Assembly (NCBI RefSeq): GCF_000248075.1
Contig: NZ_BAFB01000256.1
Coordinates: 1-59,536 of the forward strand
Length of the DNA stretch: 59,536 nt
Direction: 5' to 3'
Source: Gordonia otitidis NBRC 100426
GTDB taxonomy: Bacteria > Actinomycetota > Actinomycetes > Mycobacteriales > Mycobacteriaceae
The notes beneath the pieces are model-generated. The model was given only the letters and a program-made list of their open reading frames with translations. It searched no databases and was not told where the DNA came from. The position numbers and the translations under genes were made by a program. Shown in pieces: positions 10,201 through 18,398 of the stretch. Numbering within the stretch: position 1 is the first letter of the stretch; every line of letters begins with the position of its first letter.

Positions 10201-10596
10201 ATCTCGCCCCGCGCGGCGATCGAGGCGCGTGTGCTGGTCACCGATCGCATGAAGACGTTGCGGATCAACGGGCGTGACGTCCACCAGGTCGGCCTTCCCT
10301 ACCATTGGGGAATCGGCAGTGACGCGGTGGTCAGTGGCGACGCCGCCAACGATCTTCTCGGCGTCACACTCGATCCCAACGTGCAGATCCAGGAGTCGAA
10401 GGTCGGGTCGTGCGAGGTGATCGCAGGCCGTCGGCCGCAGGGCAGGGCACTTCTCGACCTTGTGCGGGACTACCAGCAGCGCGCAGGCGTGACACCGCAG
10501 ACCGACAATGTGCGCATCACCGACCCAGAGCACGAAACAATCTATCCGCCAACCGATTCCGACGACACCGACGGAGAGGGATTCACCCGATGGTGA
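7258..10596 (+). CDS. fdnG: Formate dehydrogenase, catalytic (molybdopterin) subunit, selenoprotein with UGA-encoded Sec189
   Basis: One gene is read through an in-frame TGA at 7822-7824; the frames on each side are the same and flank an ideal formate dehydrogenase active site (NQAR-I-Sec-HSATV). The full product is 1112 residues. Cys50, 53, 57 and 85 (VCPFCAVGCG, then GRLCPKG) bind a 4Fe-4S cluster. The molybdopterin oxidoreductase domain follows (GGNMAEAHPVGFQWV, LGQNPAVGSANGRQQ), then the dinucleotide-binding domain (TYRLTEHHTAGGMSRW near residue 950). It oxidises formate to CO2 and passes electrons to the beta subunit. No twin-arginine signal is visible at the N-terminus, so the enzyme may face the cytoplasm. 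The GTG start has an AGGG sequence 8 bases upstream. The gene is followed by fdnH- and nrfD-like genes, with Sec machinery close by. Confidence 0.95.
7822..7853 (+). promoter_or_regulatory. Sec codon (UGA) and downstream SECIS-like hairpin
   Basis: The TGA codon at 7822-7824 is followed 13 bases later by a hairpin at 7837-7853. Its stem is GTTCCC paired with GGGAGC (6 pairs, one G-U), and its 5-base loop is AGTCT. The GU in the loop lies about 20 bases after the UGA, as in bacterial SECIS elements bound by SelB. The reading frame continues through the hairpin, so it is part of the coding sequence. Confidence 0.9.
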
Positions 10597-10606
10597 GGAG
10601 TGCGAG

Positions 10607-11638
10607 ATGAGCCATCAACTGTCCGGTCCCACCGACCCGAGTGCCGACGCGCACTGGGGCGACGCCGAGCGTGCGCGCAAGGGCTTCTTCACCGACACCT
10701 CGATCTGTATCGGCTGCAAGGCATGCGAGGTCGCATGCAAGGAGTGGAACCACAATCCGCGCGACGGCGACCTCGAACTGACCGGCATGTCCTACGACAA
10801 CACCGTCGCGCTCGGCGCGAGCACCTGGCGCCACGTCGCATTCATCGAGCAGGATCGCGAACGCATCGAGCAGGCACGTGAATCCGGACGCGCCCTTGTC
10901 GGTTTGGGGATGCCGACGATGCCGGGCGGCGCAGAGCCACAGCCCGAAGTGGACACCACCCCGCCCGATACTTCCCCACCCGATACTTCTCCGCCCGACA
11001 CCCCCGAGTTCCGGTGGCTGATGTCGTCGGACGTCTGCAAGCACTGCACGCACGCGGGTTGTCTCGACGTCTGCCCGACAGGCGCGTTGTTCCGCACCGA
11101 GTTCGGGACCGTCGTCGTGCAGCACGACGTCTGCAATGGCTGTGGAACCTGTGTTGCCGGTTGCCCTTTCGGGGTCGTCGAACGTCGTTCCGACGGAACC
11201 GTCGAGCCGACAACACGAGAAGGGCAACGCAAAGGTGAGCAGCCTCCCGTGCCGAGGCGTGGTGTGGCACAGAAGTGCACACTCTGTTACGACCGTCTCG
11301 TCGACGACGAGACACCCGCATGCGCCAAGACCTGTCCGACGACGTCGATCAAGTTCGGCGATCACGACGACATGTTCGACACCGCACGCGAGCGCGTCGC
11401 GCAACTACACGAACAGGGGATGACCGAGGCTCGCCTCTACGGTGCGAATCCCAACGACGGGGTCGGGGGCACCGGCTCGGTGTTTCTGCTGCTCGACGAA
11501 CCCGAGGTGTACGGTCTCCCGCCGGATCCGCGGGTGTGCACGGCCGACCTACCCACGATGTACCGCCGTGCAGGCGCTGCGGCCCTCGGCATGGTTGCTG
11601 CAGCGGCGGTCTCCTTCCTGACCGGTAGGAAGCGATGA
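10607..11638 (+). CDS. fdnH: Formate dehydrogenase iron-sulfur (beta) subunit
   Basis: The start is the ATG at 10607, with a GAGGAG ribosome binding site overlapping the stop of the catalytic subunit gene. The 343-residue protein carries four ferredoxin-like cysteine groups: CIGCKACEVACKEW (Cys34, 37, 40, 44), CKHCTHAGCLDVCP, CNGCGTCVAGCPFG and CTLCYDRL...CAKTCPT. It should carry electrons from the molybdopterin subunit to the membrane subunit. A single hydrophobic segment near the C-terminus (AAALGMVAAAAVSFL) may anchor it. A proline-rich stretch with three PPDTSPPDTS-like units (about residues 115-130) is inserted between the first and second clusters. The stop overlaps the next gene by 4 bases. 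Confidence 0.93.
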   Translation: MSHQLSGPTDPSADAHWGDAERARKGFFTDTSICIGCKACEVACKEWNHNPRDGDLELTGMSYDNTVALGASTWRHVAFIEQDRERIEQARESGRALVGLGMPTMPGGAEPQPEVDTTPPDTSPPDTSPPDTPEFRWLMSSDVCKHCTHAGCLDVCPTGALFRTEFGTVVVQHDVCNGCGTCVAGCPFGVVERRSDGTVEPTTREGQRKGEQPPVPRRGVAQKCTLCYDRLVDDETPACAKTCPTTSIKFGDHDDMFDTARERVAQLHEQGMTEARLYGANPNDGVGGTGSVFLLLDEPEVYGLPPDPRVCTADLPTMYRRAGAAALGMVAAAAVSFLTGRKR

Positions 11639-12750
11639 CCTCCGACTACGATTCGCTACGCCCACCGGAACCATCGGGGCGTCGAAAGCGTAAGGGCGGC
11701 AAGGGGCGTCGACGTAACTTCTTCGGTCAGGGCGACGGTGGGCGCGAGATGTCCATGGTGCCCGACGTCGAGTTCGAGAAGGTCGACGCCGACGGGCACG
11801 CGGGCTACTACGGGCACAACGTCGTCAAGCCTCCACCCTGGGACGACAAGGTGGCCACCTATCTGTTCCTCGGCGGTGTCGCGGGAGGGTCGGGTGTGCT
11901 CGCTGCCGGGGCGCAGTTGACGGGACGGAAAGTGTTGCGCCGCAACGCCCGCATCAGCGGGCTGGCGGCAGCGGGACTCGGTGGGGTCGCCCTGATCGCC
12001 GACCTGGGCCGCCCGGACCGCTTCTACAACATGCTGCGGACCTTCAAGGTCACGTCGCCGATGAGCGTCGGCTCGTGGATTCTGTCCGGCTTCTCCGGGG
12101 GCATCGGCGTGGCGGCCGCGGCGGAGGTGGATCGTCTTCTCCGAGAGCGACTTCCGCTCGGGCCGCTACGTTCTGTGCTGCGCGTGGCCGAAGCGCCCGC
12201 CGGACTCGTCGGTGGGGCGTTCGGGCCGTTGCTCGCCGTGTACACGGCAGCACTGCTCGGCGACACGGCAACCCCGACGTGGAACGCGATGCACCGCGAC
12301 CTGCCCTTCGTGTTCGTGAGTTCGGCGAGTCTTGCGGCTAGCGGACTCGCTCTGGTCACCACGCCGCTCGACGAGGCCGGTCCGGCCAGGACCCTCGCCG
12401 TACTCGGCGTGGTGGGCGATGTGGCGGCCACCCGGGTGATGGAATCGCGCATGGACCCCGTCGCCGCCGAACCACTCCACCACGGCACCCCGGGCACTCT
12501 GATGCGCTGGGCGGAAGGTCTGGCAGTCGCGGGAGGGGTGGGTGCGCTGCTCAGCGGCCGCTCACGTATTGCGTCTGCGGTCTCGGGGACAGCCCTGCTC
12601 GCGGCGTCGGCGTGCACCCGCTTCGGTGTCTTCCACGCGGGCATCGAATCGGCCAAGGATCCGCGATACACGATAGAGCCACAGAAGCGTCGCCTCGCTG
12701 CTCGTCGTGCCGCCGGTGTCACCGACGATTCCATCACGACTGCGGACTGA
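11635..12750 (+). CDS. nrfD: NrfD/PsrC-like membrane subunit of formate dehydrogenase
   Basis: The 371-residue protein has a hydrophilic N-terminus of about 75 residues rich in basic amino acids, then multiple hydrophobic helices. The segments YLFLGGVAGGSGVLAAGAQL, LIADLGRPDRFYNMLRTFK and SPMSVGSWIL are typical of the NrfD/polysulfide-reductase membrane subunit family, which passes electrons to or from quinones without haem b. Its ATG overlaps the beta-subunit stop (ATGA), indicating one operon. This replaces the cytochrome b subunit found in the Escherichia coli formate dehydrogenase N complex. Confidence 0.9.
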   Translation: MTSDYDSLRPPEPSGRRKRKGGKGRRRNFFGQGDGGREMSMVPDVEFEKVDADGHAGYYGHNVVKPPPWDDKVATYLFLGGVAGGSGVLAAGAQLTGRKVLRRNARISGLAAAGLGGVALIADLGRPDRFYNMLRTFKVTSPMSVGSWILSGFSGGIGVAAAAEVDRLLRERLPLGPLRSVLRVAEAPAGLVGGAFGPLLAVYTAALLGDTATPTWNAMHRDLPFVFVSSASLAASGLALVTTPLDEAGPARTLAVLGVVGDVAATRVMESRMDPVAAEPLHHGTPGTLMRWAEGLAVAGGVGALLSGRSRIASAVSGTALLAASACTRFGVFHAGIESAKDPRYTIEPQKRRLAARRAAGVTDDSITTAD

Positions 12751-12761
12751 CAGTCAGCGCG

Positions 12762-13916
12762 TCAGCCGAGTCTGCTCAGCCGGGATGGTGTGCGGTGCGC
12801 GTGTCTCGCAAGCGGCCGATCGTCTCCGAGGTCGGCGACGACAACCCGGTTTCCGCCCTGGCGCTTCGCTGCGTACATTGCGGCGTCGGCCGCCTCGAAG
12901 AGCCTGTCGACGTCTTTCGTGCCACCGCCGGAGGCCGCGCTGATGCCGATGCTCACCGTAACAGAAGGCGAGGTGTCGGCAGCGACGCCGACCCGGATAC
13001 GTTCGGCCAGCGAGCGGGCCGTGCGTAGTTCGTCGTCGAGGATGACCGCGAACTCCTCGCCGCCGGTTCGGGCGGCGACCAGGTTGCGGATTCCCGCCAG
13101 TCGATGACCTGCCTGCGTGATCCGACCGCCGACGCGCACGAGCACGAGGTCACCGATGTGATGGCCGTGTGTGTCGTTGATGGCCTTGAATCCGTCGATG
13201 TCGATGATGATCACCGACATGACCGTGCGGGAGTCGTCGAGGCCGGCAAGGTAGCGTTCCAGGCCGCGCCGATTGGCCATTCGGGTCAGCGCGTCGGTCC
13301 CGGCGTCGGAGGCATTGGTGCCCAGCACCCACAGGAAGTAGTGGACGGTCGGGAGAATGACCAGGACAAGGGCGAACGGCGCGATGCCTTTCGAGAGGGC
13401 GACCAGCAGCATGTCCTGCCCCCGATCGATCGCGACCAACACGATCAGCAGGACAGTGACGGCCGAGGCGAACACACTGTGCAGAACGTGGGCACGCGAG
13501 GTGCAGAAGAACATCGCGAACACGCTCATGATGGAGAAGATCGTGACACCTGCGACGCCCAGCAGATGATCGTGATGCCCGAGGCATGCCACAGCGATCA
13601 CCGCGTCGCTGAACAGGAGCACCGTCAGACTCTCGAGCCTGCTCGGCAACGGGAGCACCCACCAGCGCACCACGAGACTCGCGGTGACCAGAGTGGTCAG
13701 TACCAAGACCTGCGTGACATACGGAGCGAAGTCGGAGTTCGACGACGTCGCGGCCGCTCCGGCTGCGAAACCGAGCAGGGCTGTTCCGAGAGTGAGGACG
13801 AGTCGTTTGAGCGTTCGGCCGCCCAGTTGCTCGAACACGGGCACACGGCGTTGCAGAGATTGCCGATCGCGAAACCACGTCGAGACGGCGAAGCCGGGGC
13901 GCTGACGCGACATCAT
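12762..13916 (-). CDS. Membrane-bound GGDEF diguanylate cyclase
   Basis: The 384-residue protein has about six hydrophobic segments in residues 37-195, then a GGDEF domain (DALTRMANRRGLERYL to the end). The active-site motif is GGEEF at residues 285-289, and the metal-binding part reads IIIDIDGFKAIND. It should make cyclic di-GMP from GTP. The RxxD inhibitory site normally just before the active site is not seen (the segment reads AGIRNLVAAR). The stop lies 11 bases from the convergent end of the formate dehydrogenase operon. The start may be the first or second of two ATG codons. Confidence 0.9.
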   Translation of the reverse strand: MMSRQRPGFAVSTWFRDRQSLQRRVPVFEQLGGRTLKRLVLTLGTALLGFAAGAAATSSNSDFAPYVTQVLVLTTLVTASLVVRWWVLPLPSRLESLTVLLFSDAVIAVACLGHHDHLLGVAGVTIFSIMSVFAMFFCTSRAHVLHSVFASAVTVLLIVLVAIDRGQDMLLVALSKGIAPFALVLVILPTVHYFLWVLGTNASDAGTDALTRMANRRGLERYLAGLDDSRTVMSVIIIDIDGFKAINDTHGHHIGDLVLVRVGGRITQAGHRLAGIRNLVAARTGGEEFAVILDDELRTARSLAERIRVGVAADTSPSVTVSIGISAASGGGTKDVDRLFEAADAAMYAAKRQGGNRVVVADLGDDRPLARHAHRTPSRLSRLG

Positions 13917-13970
13917 CCCCCCTAGAAATAGGCCCGTCGTCCACGAGAATAGAGTGAGCGCGCTTCGATG

Positions 13971-14981
13971 TCAGCGAACTGCGATCCCTGCACCTGCAAC
14001 TATCTCGCCGATCACGGGATATCCGGGGACTTCGCCGACCAGCAGGAGGCCGCCGGACGTCTGGGCGTCGGCGAGCATCAGCAGATCGTTCTCGTCGATG
14101 CCGCTGCCGACGTCGAGGTGATCGCGAACCCACTCGAGGTTGCGTCGGCTGCCGCCGGAGACGTAACCGTCGTCGAGCGCGTCGCGGGCGCCGTCGACGA
14201 GGGGCACCGCGGAGGTGTCGACGACCGCGCGTACGCCCGACGCCCGGGTGAGCTTGTGGAGGTGGCCGAGCAGCCCGAAGCCGGTGACGTCGGTGCCGGC
14301 GCGGACTCCGGCGCGTAGGGCCGCGTCGGCCGCGTCGCGGTTGAGCGTCGTCATCACCTCGATCGCTGCGTCGAATACTTCTCCGGTCTGCTTGTGTCGG
14401 TTGTTGAGCATTCCGACGCCGATCGGTTTGGTCAGTGTGAGGGGTGATCCGACGGTCGCGGAGTCGTTGCGGATGAGGGCGTCGGGGGCGGCTATCCCGG
14501 TCACGGCCATCCCGTACTTGGGCTCCGGGTCGTCGATGCTGTGCCCGCCTATCACGGGGCAGTCGGCTTGTGCTGCGACTGCCAGCCCGCCGCGCAAGAC
14601 CTCGGTCATCAACTCCATGGGCAGGACGTCGCGCGGCCAGCCGACGAGGTTGATCGCGACGACGGGCGAGCCGCCCATCGCGTAGATGTCGGAAAGTGCG
14701 TTGGCAGCCGCAATGCGCCCCCAGTCGTAAGCGTCGTCGACGACTGGGGTGAAGAAGTCGGCGGTCGAGAGGACGGCGAGGTCGTCGCGGATTCGCACGG
14801 CTGCGGCGTCGTCGCCGTCATCGAGGCCGACCAGGATGTTCTCGCCACTCTGGCCGGTCAACCCGGAGACTGCGGCCTCGAGCTCGCCCGGTGGGATCTT
14901 GCACGCGCATCCGCCGCCGTGGGCGTACCCGGTCAGCCTGATCGTCGGGGTCTGCGAGGGGCTCGTGTCGACGGTGCTCAT
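13971..14981 (-). CDS. selD: Selenide, water dikinase (selenophosphate synthase)
   Basis: SelD makes selenophosphate from selenide and ATP, the selenium donor for tRNA-Sec. The 336-residue protein has the N-terminal catalytic motif GGGCACK with the conserved Cys and Lys (a Cys version, not a Sec version). Later come the ATP-binding segments VLSTADFFTPVVDD and GRIAAANALSDIYAMGG, with DVTGFGLLGHL near the C-terminal part. It is divergent from selC, selA and selB across a 64-base gap that should hold promoters for both directions. Confidence 0.95.
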   Translation of the reverse strand: MSTVDTSPSQTPTIRLTGYAHGGGCACKIPPGELEAAVSGLTGQSGENILVGLDDGDDAAAVRIRDDLAVLSTADFFTPVVDDAYDWGRIAAANALSDIYAMGGSPVVAINLVGWPRDVLPMELMTEVLRGGLAVAAQADCPVIGGHSIDDPEPKYGMAVTGIAAPDALIRNDSATVGSPLTLTKPIGVGMLNNRHKQTGEVFDAAIEVMTTLNRDAADAALRAGVRAGTDVTGFGLLGHLHKLTRASGVRAVVDTSAVPLVDGARDALDDGYVSGGSRRNLEWVRDHLDVGSGIDENDLLMLADAQTSGGLLLVGEVPGYPVIGEIVAGAGIAVR

Positions 14982-15045
14982 CTGACACAGGGTAATCAGG
15001 GGTTCGAGCCATCCGAGGTGGGATTCGCTACGGTTGGGTCGGCGA

Positions 15046-15141
15046 GGAGGCGTCTGGGTTCCTGGTGGTCCCCCCGGTCTTCAAAACCGAGGAGGTCGAG
15101 TATCTCGGTCTGGCGGGTTCGATTCCCGTCCGCCTCCGCCA
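15046..15141 (+). tRNA. selC: tRNA-Sec (anticodon UCA)
   Basis: The sequence starts GGAGGCG and ends CGCCTCC-G-CCA, giving a closed acceptor stem with an encoded CCA end. The anticodon loop is CTTCAAA with anticodon TCA at positions 34-36. The long variable arm (GTCGAG, TAT, CTCGGT) and the T arm (GCGGG, TTCGATT, CCCGT) are clear. The total length of 96 bases matches tRNA-Sec. The eighth acceptor pair and one anticodon-stem pair do not close perfectly by hand. It lies 32 bases upstream of selA, on the same strand. Confidence 0.93.
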
Positions 15142-15173
15142 CAGCGCCACCGCAGCGGAAAGGAAGGGTGCGG

Positions 15174-16532
15174 GTGAGTCAGGTCGACGGCACGCGTCCG
15201 GAGCGGCAGCAGTCGGATGCCCGACGTCGAATCCCGCGCACCGACCGACTGCTGAGCAATCCCGACATCGCGTCGGCTGCAGCACGACTCGGCGAGCAGT
15301 CGGTACGCGACGTCGTGCGTGAGGTCCAGGACTCGGCACGACGCGGTGAACTCGACCCCGACGAGGTGGAGTCGGTCATCTGCGAAGCCCTTGCCCGTCG
15401 CCGTGTCGGTTCGGGTCGGGGCGTGCTCAACGCCACCGGGGTGGTCGTCCACACCAATCTCGGCCGTGCGTCGCTCTCGGGTGCCGCGTGCGACGCCGTT
15501 CTCGACGCCTGCGGCTACGTCGACGTCGAACTCGATCTGGAGTCGGGGACACGATCGCGACGCGGAGCAGCGACGCGCGCCGCCCTCCTGCGTGCCTGCC
15601 CCGCGGCGAATGACGCGTTGATGGTGAACAACGGTGCCGCGGCGATGGTGCTGGCCACGACAGCGCTCGCCGCCGGACGCGAGGTGGTCATCAGCAGGGG
15701 GGAGATGATCGAGATCGGTGCGGGATTCCGCCTGACAGACCTCATCGAGTCGACCGGCGCGCGCCTGCGTGAGGTCGGCACCACCAACCGCACCCACCCG
15801 GGTGACTACGCGAGGGCCATCGCCGACGGCGACGTCGGGTGCGTACTCAAGGTGCATCCGAGTAACTATCGTGTCAGCGGGTTCACCGCGGAGGCGACTA
15901 TCGCTGAAATCGCCGAAATCACTGTCGGGCAAGGTGTTCCACTGATCGCCGATCTCGGCAGCGGACTTCTCGTGCCCGATGCGACGCTGCCGGACGAGCC
16001 GGACGCATCGTCGGCGCTGACCGCGGGCGCGGATCTGGTGATCGCCAGCGGCGACAAACTACTCGGCGGCCCACAGGCCGGAATCCTGCTCGGCGACGTC
16101 GATCTCATCGCTCGGTTGGCCAAGCATCCGCTGGCGCGGGCCGTGCGCGCCGACAAACTGGCTCTGGCGGCGATGGAGGCGACGCTGACCGGGCCTACGC
16201 CACCGGTGACCGAATACCTCCACGCAGACCCGGATCTGTTGCGCGCCAGGACCGAGAGTGTCGCGACGGCCATCGGGGGCGTCGACGTGGTTCCGCACGA
16301 CGGCAGGGTCGGTGGGGGAGGGGCGCCCGGAGTGCCGTTGCCCGGCTGGGCGATCCGACTCCCCGAGCGTGCCGCGCATGCCCTCCGTACGGGTGTTCCC
16401 GCAGTGCTGCCGCGAGTCCACGACGGCGCCTGCCTCGTCGACCTGCGTTGTATCCCGCACGCCGACGACGCGACCGTCGCCGCAGCCGTGCGACGTGCTC
16501 TCGATTCGGCCGGGCCGGGATCGGCCGATTAG
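15174..16532 (+). CDS. selA: L-seryl-tRNA(Sec) selenium transferase
   Basis: SelA converts Ser-tRNA-Sec to Sec-tRNA-Sec using selenophosphate and PLP. The 452-residue length fits the family (about 460). Visible are the N-terminal IPRTDRLLSNPDIA region, GVLNATGVVVHTNLGRA, the VNNGAAAM segment and the PLP-lysine motif IASGDKLLGGPQAG. The frame is open far upstream through the tRNA-Sec gene, so the start has to be chosen. The GTG at 15174 has an AAGGAAGG ribosome binding site at good distance, while another GTG at 15168 is too close to it. The stop TAG is followed directly by the selB ATG. Confidence 0.95.
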   Translation: MSQVDGTRPERQQSDARRRIPRTDRLLSNPDIASAAARLGEQSVRDVVREVQDSARRGELDPDEVESVICEALARRRVGSGRGVLNATGVVVHTNLGRASLSGAACDAVLDACGYVDVELDLESGTRSRRGAATRAALLRACPAANDALMVNNGAAAMVLATTALAAGREVVISRGEMIEIGAGFRLTDLIESTGARLREVGTTNRTHPGDYARAIADGDVGCVLKVHPSNYRVSGFTAEATIAEIAEITVGQGVPLIADLGSGLLVPDATLPDEPDASSALTAGADLVIASGDKLLGGPQAGILLGDVDLIARLAKHPLARAVRADKLALAAMEATLTGPTPPVTEYLHADPDLLRARTESVATAIGGVDVVPHDGRVGGGGAPGVPLPGWAIRLPERAAHALRTGVPAVLPRVHDGACLVDLRCIPHADDATVAAAVRRALDSAGPGSAD

Positions 16533-18323
16533 ATGTACGTCGTCGCCACTGCCGGTCACGTCGACCACGGCAAGAGTGCGCTGGTACGCGCGCTGACGGG
16601 TATCGAGCCCGATCGATGGGCAGAAGAGCGTAGACGAGGGCTCACCATCGACCTCGGGTTCGCCTGGACCACAACGCGATCCGGCGCAGATCTGGCCTTC
16701 GTCGACGTGCCGGGTCACCAGCGCTTCCTCGGCAACATGCTCGCGGGCCTCGGGCCGACACCGGTCGTGATGTTCGTCGTCGCCGCGGACGAGGGGTGGC
16801 GCAGGCAGTCGTCGGACCACCGCGACGCGATCGTCGCACTCGGCATCGACCGCGGTGTTGTGGTGCTGTCGCGTGCCGACCTCGCGGACAGGGGACGGAT
16901 CGACGAGGTCGTCGCCCAGGTGGCCGACGAGTTCGACGGAACGGGGCTGGTCGACGCTCCCGTTGTCGTCACGTCCGCGCACACCGGGCACGGGATCGAC
17001 GCCCTGCGTGACCGGCTCACAGACGTCCTCGAGGACGGACCGGTTCCCTCCGACGCTGCGCCCGTTCGGTTCTGGATCGACCGATCGTTCAGCATCACCG
17101 GAGCAGGTGCGGTGGTGACCGGAACCCTGTCGGCAGGATCACTCGGTCGGGGCGACACACTCGATCTGGTGACCGACAACAACGTACGGTCCGTCGGGAT
17201 ACGTGGGGTGCAGAGTGAGAACGCGCCGCGTGAGCGCGTCGGTCCGGTCAGTCGTGTGGCGGTGAACCTCAGGGATGTGTCCGCATCGGACATCGCCCGC
17301 GGCGATCTGCTGCTCACCCCCGGCATGTGGCGGCTGACCGACACCGTCGACGTTCGTCGGGTCAGCGGTCCCGGGTTGGACTCCGTGCCAACAGGTCTCG
17401 GTGTCCATGTCGGCACGGCCGCACCGCACGGTCGAGTGCGCCCCTTCGACGCCGAGCATGCGCGAATGACACTCGACCGCGCGTTGCCGTTGATCGTCGG
17501 CGACCGTATCGTCCTGCGTGACCCGGGCAGTGGACTCGTCGGCGGGGGTGTCGTGCTGGACGCGGAACCTCCGGAGTTGCGGCGGCGTGGTGATGCGGCG
17601 CGTCGCGCAGAGGCGTTGTCGGACATGCGCACTGACGGCGACGCGCTCCACGAGGTGGTGCGTCGCGGCGCGGCGACCGTCGACCACCTCACGCGACTCG
17701 GGGTCGCCACCGCTGGCGAGAGTGCGCCTGCCGGAGTGCGGGTCGTCGGGGGCTGGTGGGTTGACGAGTCTGCCTGGGAGATCTGGATCAAGCGGCTCCG
17801 GGCTGCTGTCGACGCTGTGGCCGTGGAGGATTCGATGTCGCGGGGACTGCCGAGGGCGAGCGTGGTCGGCGCGGTCGGCTTGCCATCGGACGCGCTGGTT
17901 GCCGCTCTCATCGCAGACGCTGGTCTCGATCATGCCGATGGCTACCTCACGAAGCAGGGTGCGGTCCCCGGACTCGGCGACGCGGAGGAGGCGGTCGCAG
18001 CGCTCGAACGCAGATTCGCCGACAACGCTTTCGCCGCACCGGAGGCCGACGACCTCTCAGCGCTCGGTCTGGGCCACAAGCAGTTGGCCGCGGCCGAGCG
18101 ACTGGGGCGGTTACTGCGCTTGCGCGACGGGATCGTGGTGTCGCCGCGCTCTCCGGCGCTGGCCATGCGGGTGCTCGCGGGGCTGGAGCAACCGTTCACC
18201 ACCAGCGAGGCCCGCAAGGCGCTGGGAACCACCCGCCGTGTCGCGATCCCGCTTCTCGAGCATCTCGATGCCCGCGGTTGGACGAGACGCCTCGACTCCG
18301 GTCACCGCGAGGTGGTGCGGTGA
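16533..18323 (+). CDS. selB: Selenocysteine-specific translation elongation factor
   Basis: SelB is the EF-Tu-like GTPase that brings Sec-tRNA-Sec to UGA codons marked by a SECIS hairpin. The 596-residue protein has the G1 motif GHVDHGKS (residues 8-15), a G2 region with RGLTIDLGFAW, G3 DVPGHQRF and an NKxD-like RADL segment. Beta-barrel domains follow (RFWIDRSFSITGAGAVVTGTL), then C-terminal winged-helix domains that bind the SECIS RNA (DEVVR to the end). The start ATG directly abuts the selA stop, so translation is coupled. Confidence 0.95.
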   Translation: MYVVATAGHVDHGKSALVRALTGIEPDRWAEERRRGLTIDLGFAWTTTRSGADLAFVDVPGHQRFLGNMLAGLGPTPVVMFVVAADEGWRRQSSDHRDAIVALGIDRGVVVLSRADLADRGRIDEVVAQVADEFDGTGLVDAPVVVTSAHTGHGIDALRDRLTDVLEDGPVPSDAAPVRFWIDRSFSITGAGAVVTGTLSAGSLGRGDTLDLVTDNNVRSVGIRGVQSENAPRERVGPVSRVAVNLRDVSASDIARGDLLLTPGMWRLTDTVDVRRVSGPGLDSVPTGLGVHVGTAAPHGRVRPFDAEHARMTLDRALPLIVGDRIVLRDPGSGLVGGGVVLDAEPPELRRRGDAARRAEALSDMRTDGDALHEVVRRGAATVDHLTRLGVATAGESAPAGVRVVGGWWVDESAWEIWIKRLRAAVDAVAVEDSMSRGLPRASVVGAVGLPSDALVAALIADAGLDHADGYLTKQGAVPGLGDAEEAVAALERRFADNAFAAPEADDLSALGLGHKQLAAAERLGRLLRLRDGIVVSPRSPALAMRVLAGLEQPFTTSEARKALGTTRRVAIPLLEHLDARGWTRRLDSGHREVVR

Positions 18324-18398
18324 GGTTGTCGCCGTGCGACCAGCGGGAGCGCAAGAACGGTCGGGCGATGAGCAGCTGACGGGTTCCATACTGGCCAT

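Noticed and set aside
14541..15173. Long N-terminal extension of selA through the tRNA-Sec gene.
   Set aside because: It would overlap selD and the tRNA-Sec gene, and a good ribosome binding site precedes the GTG at 15174.
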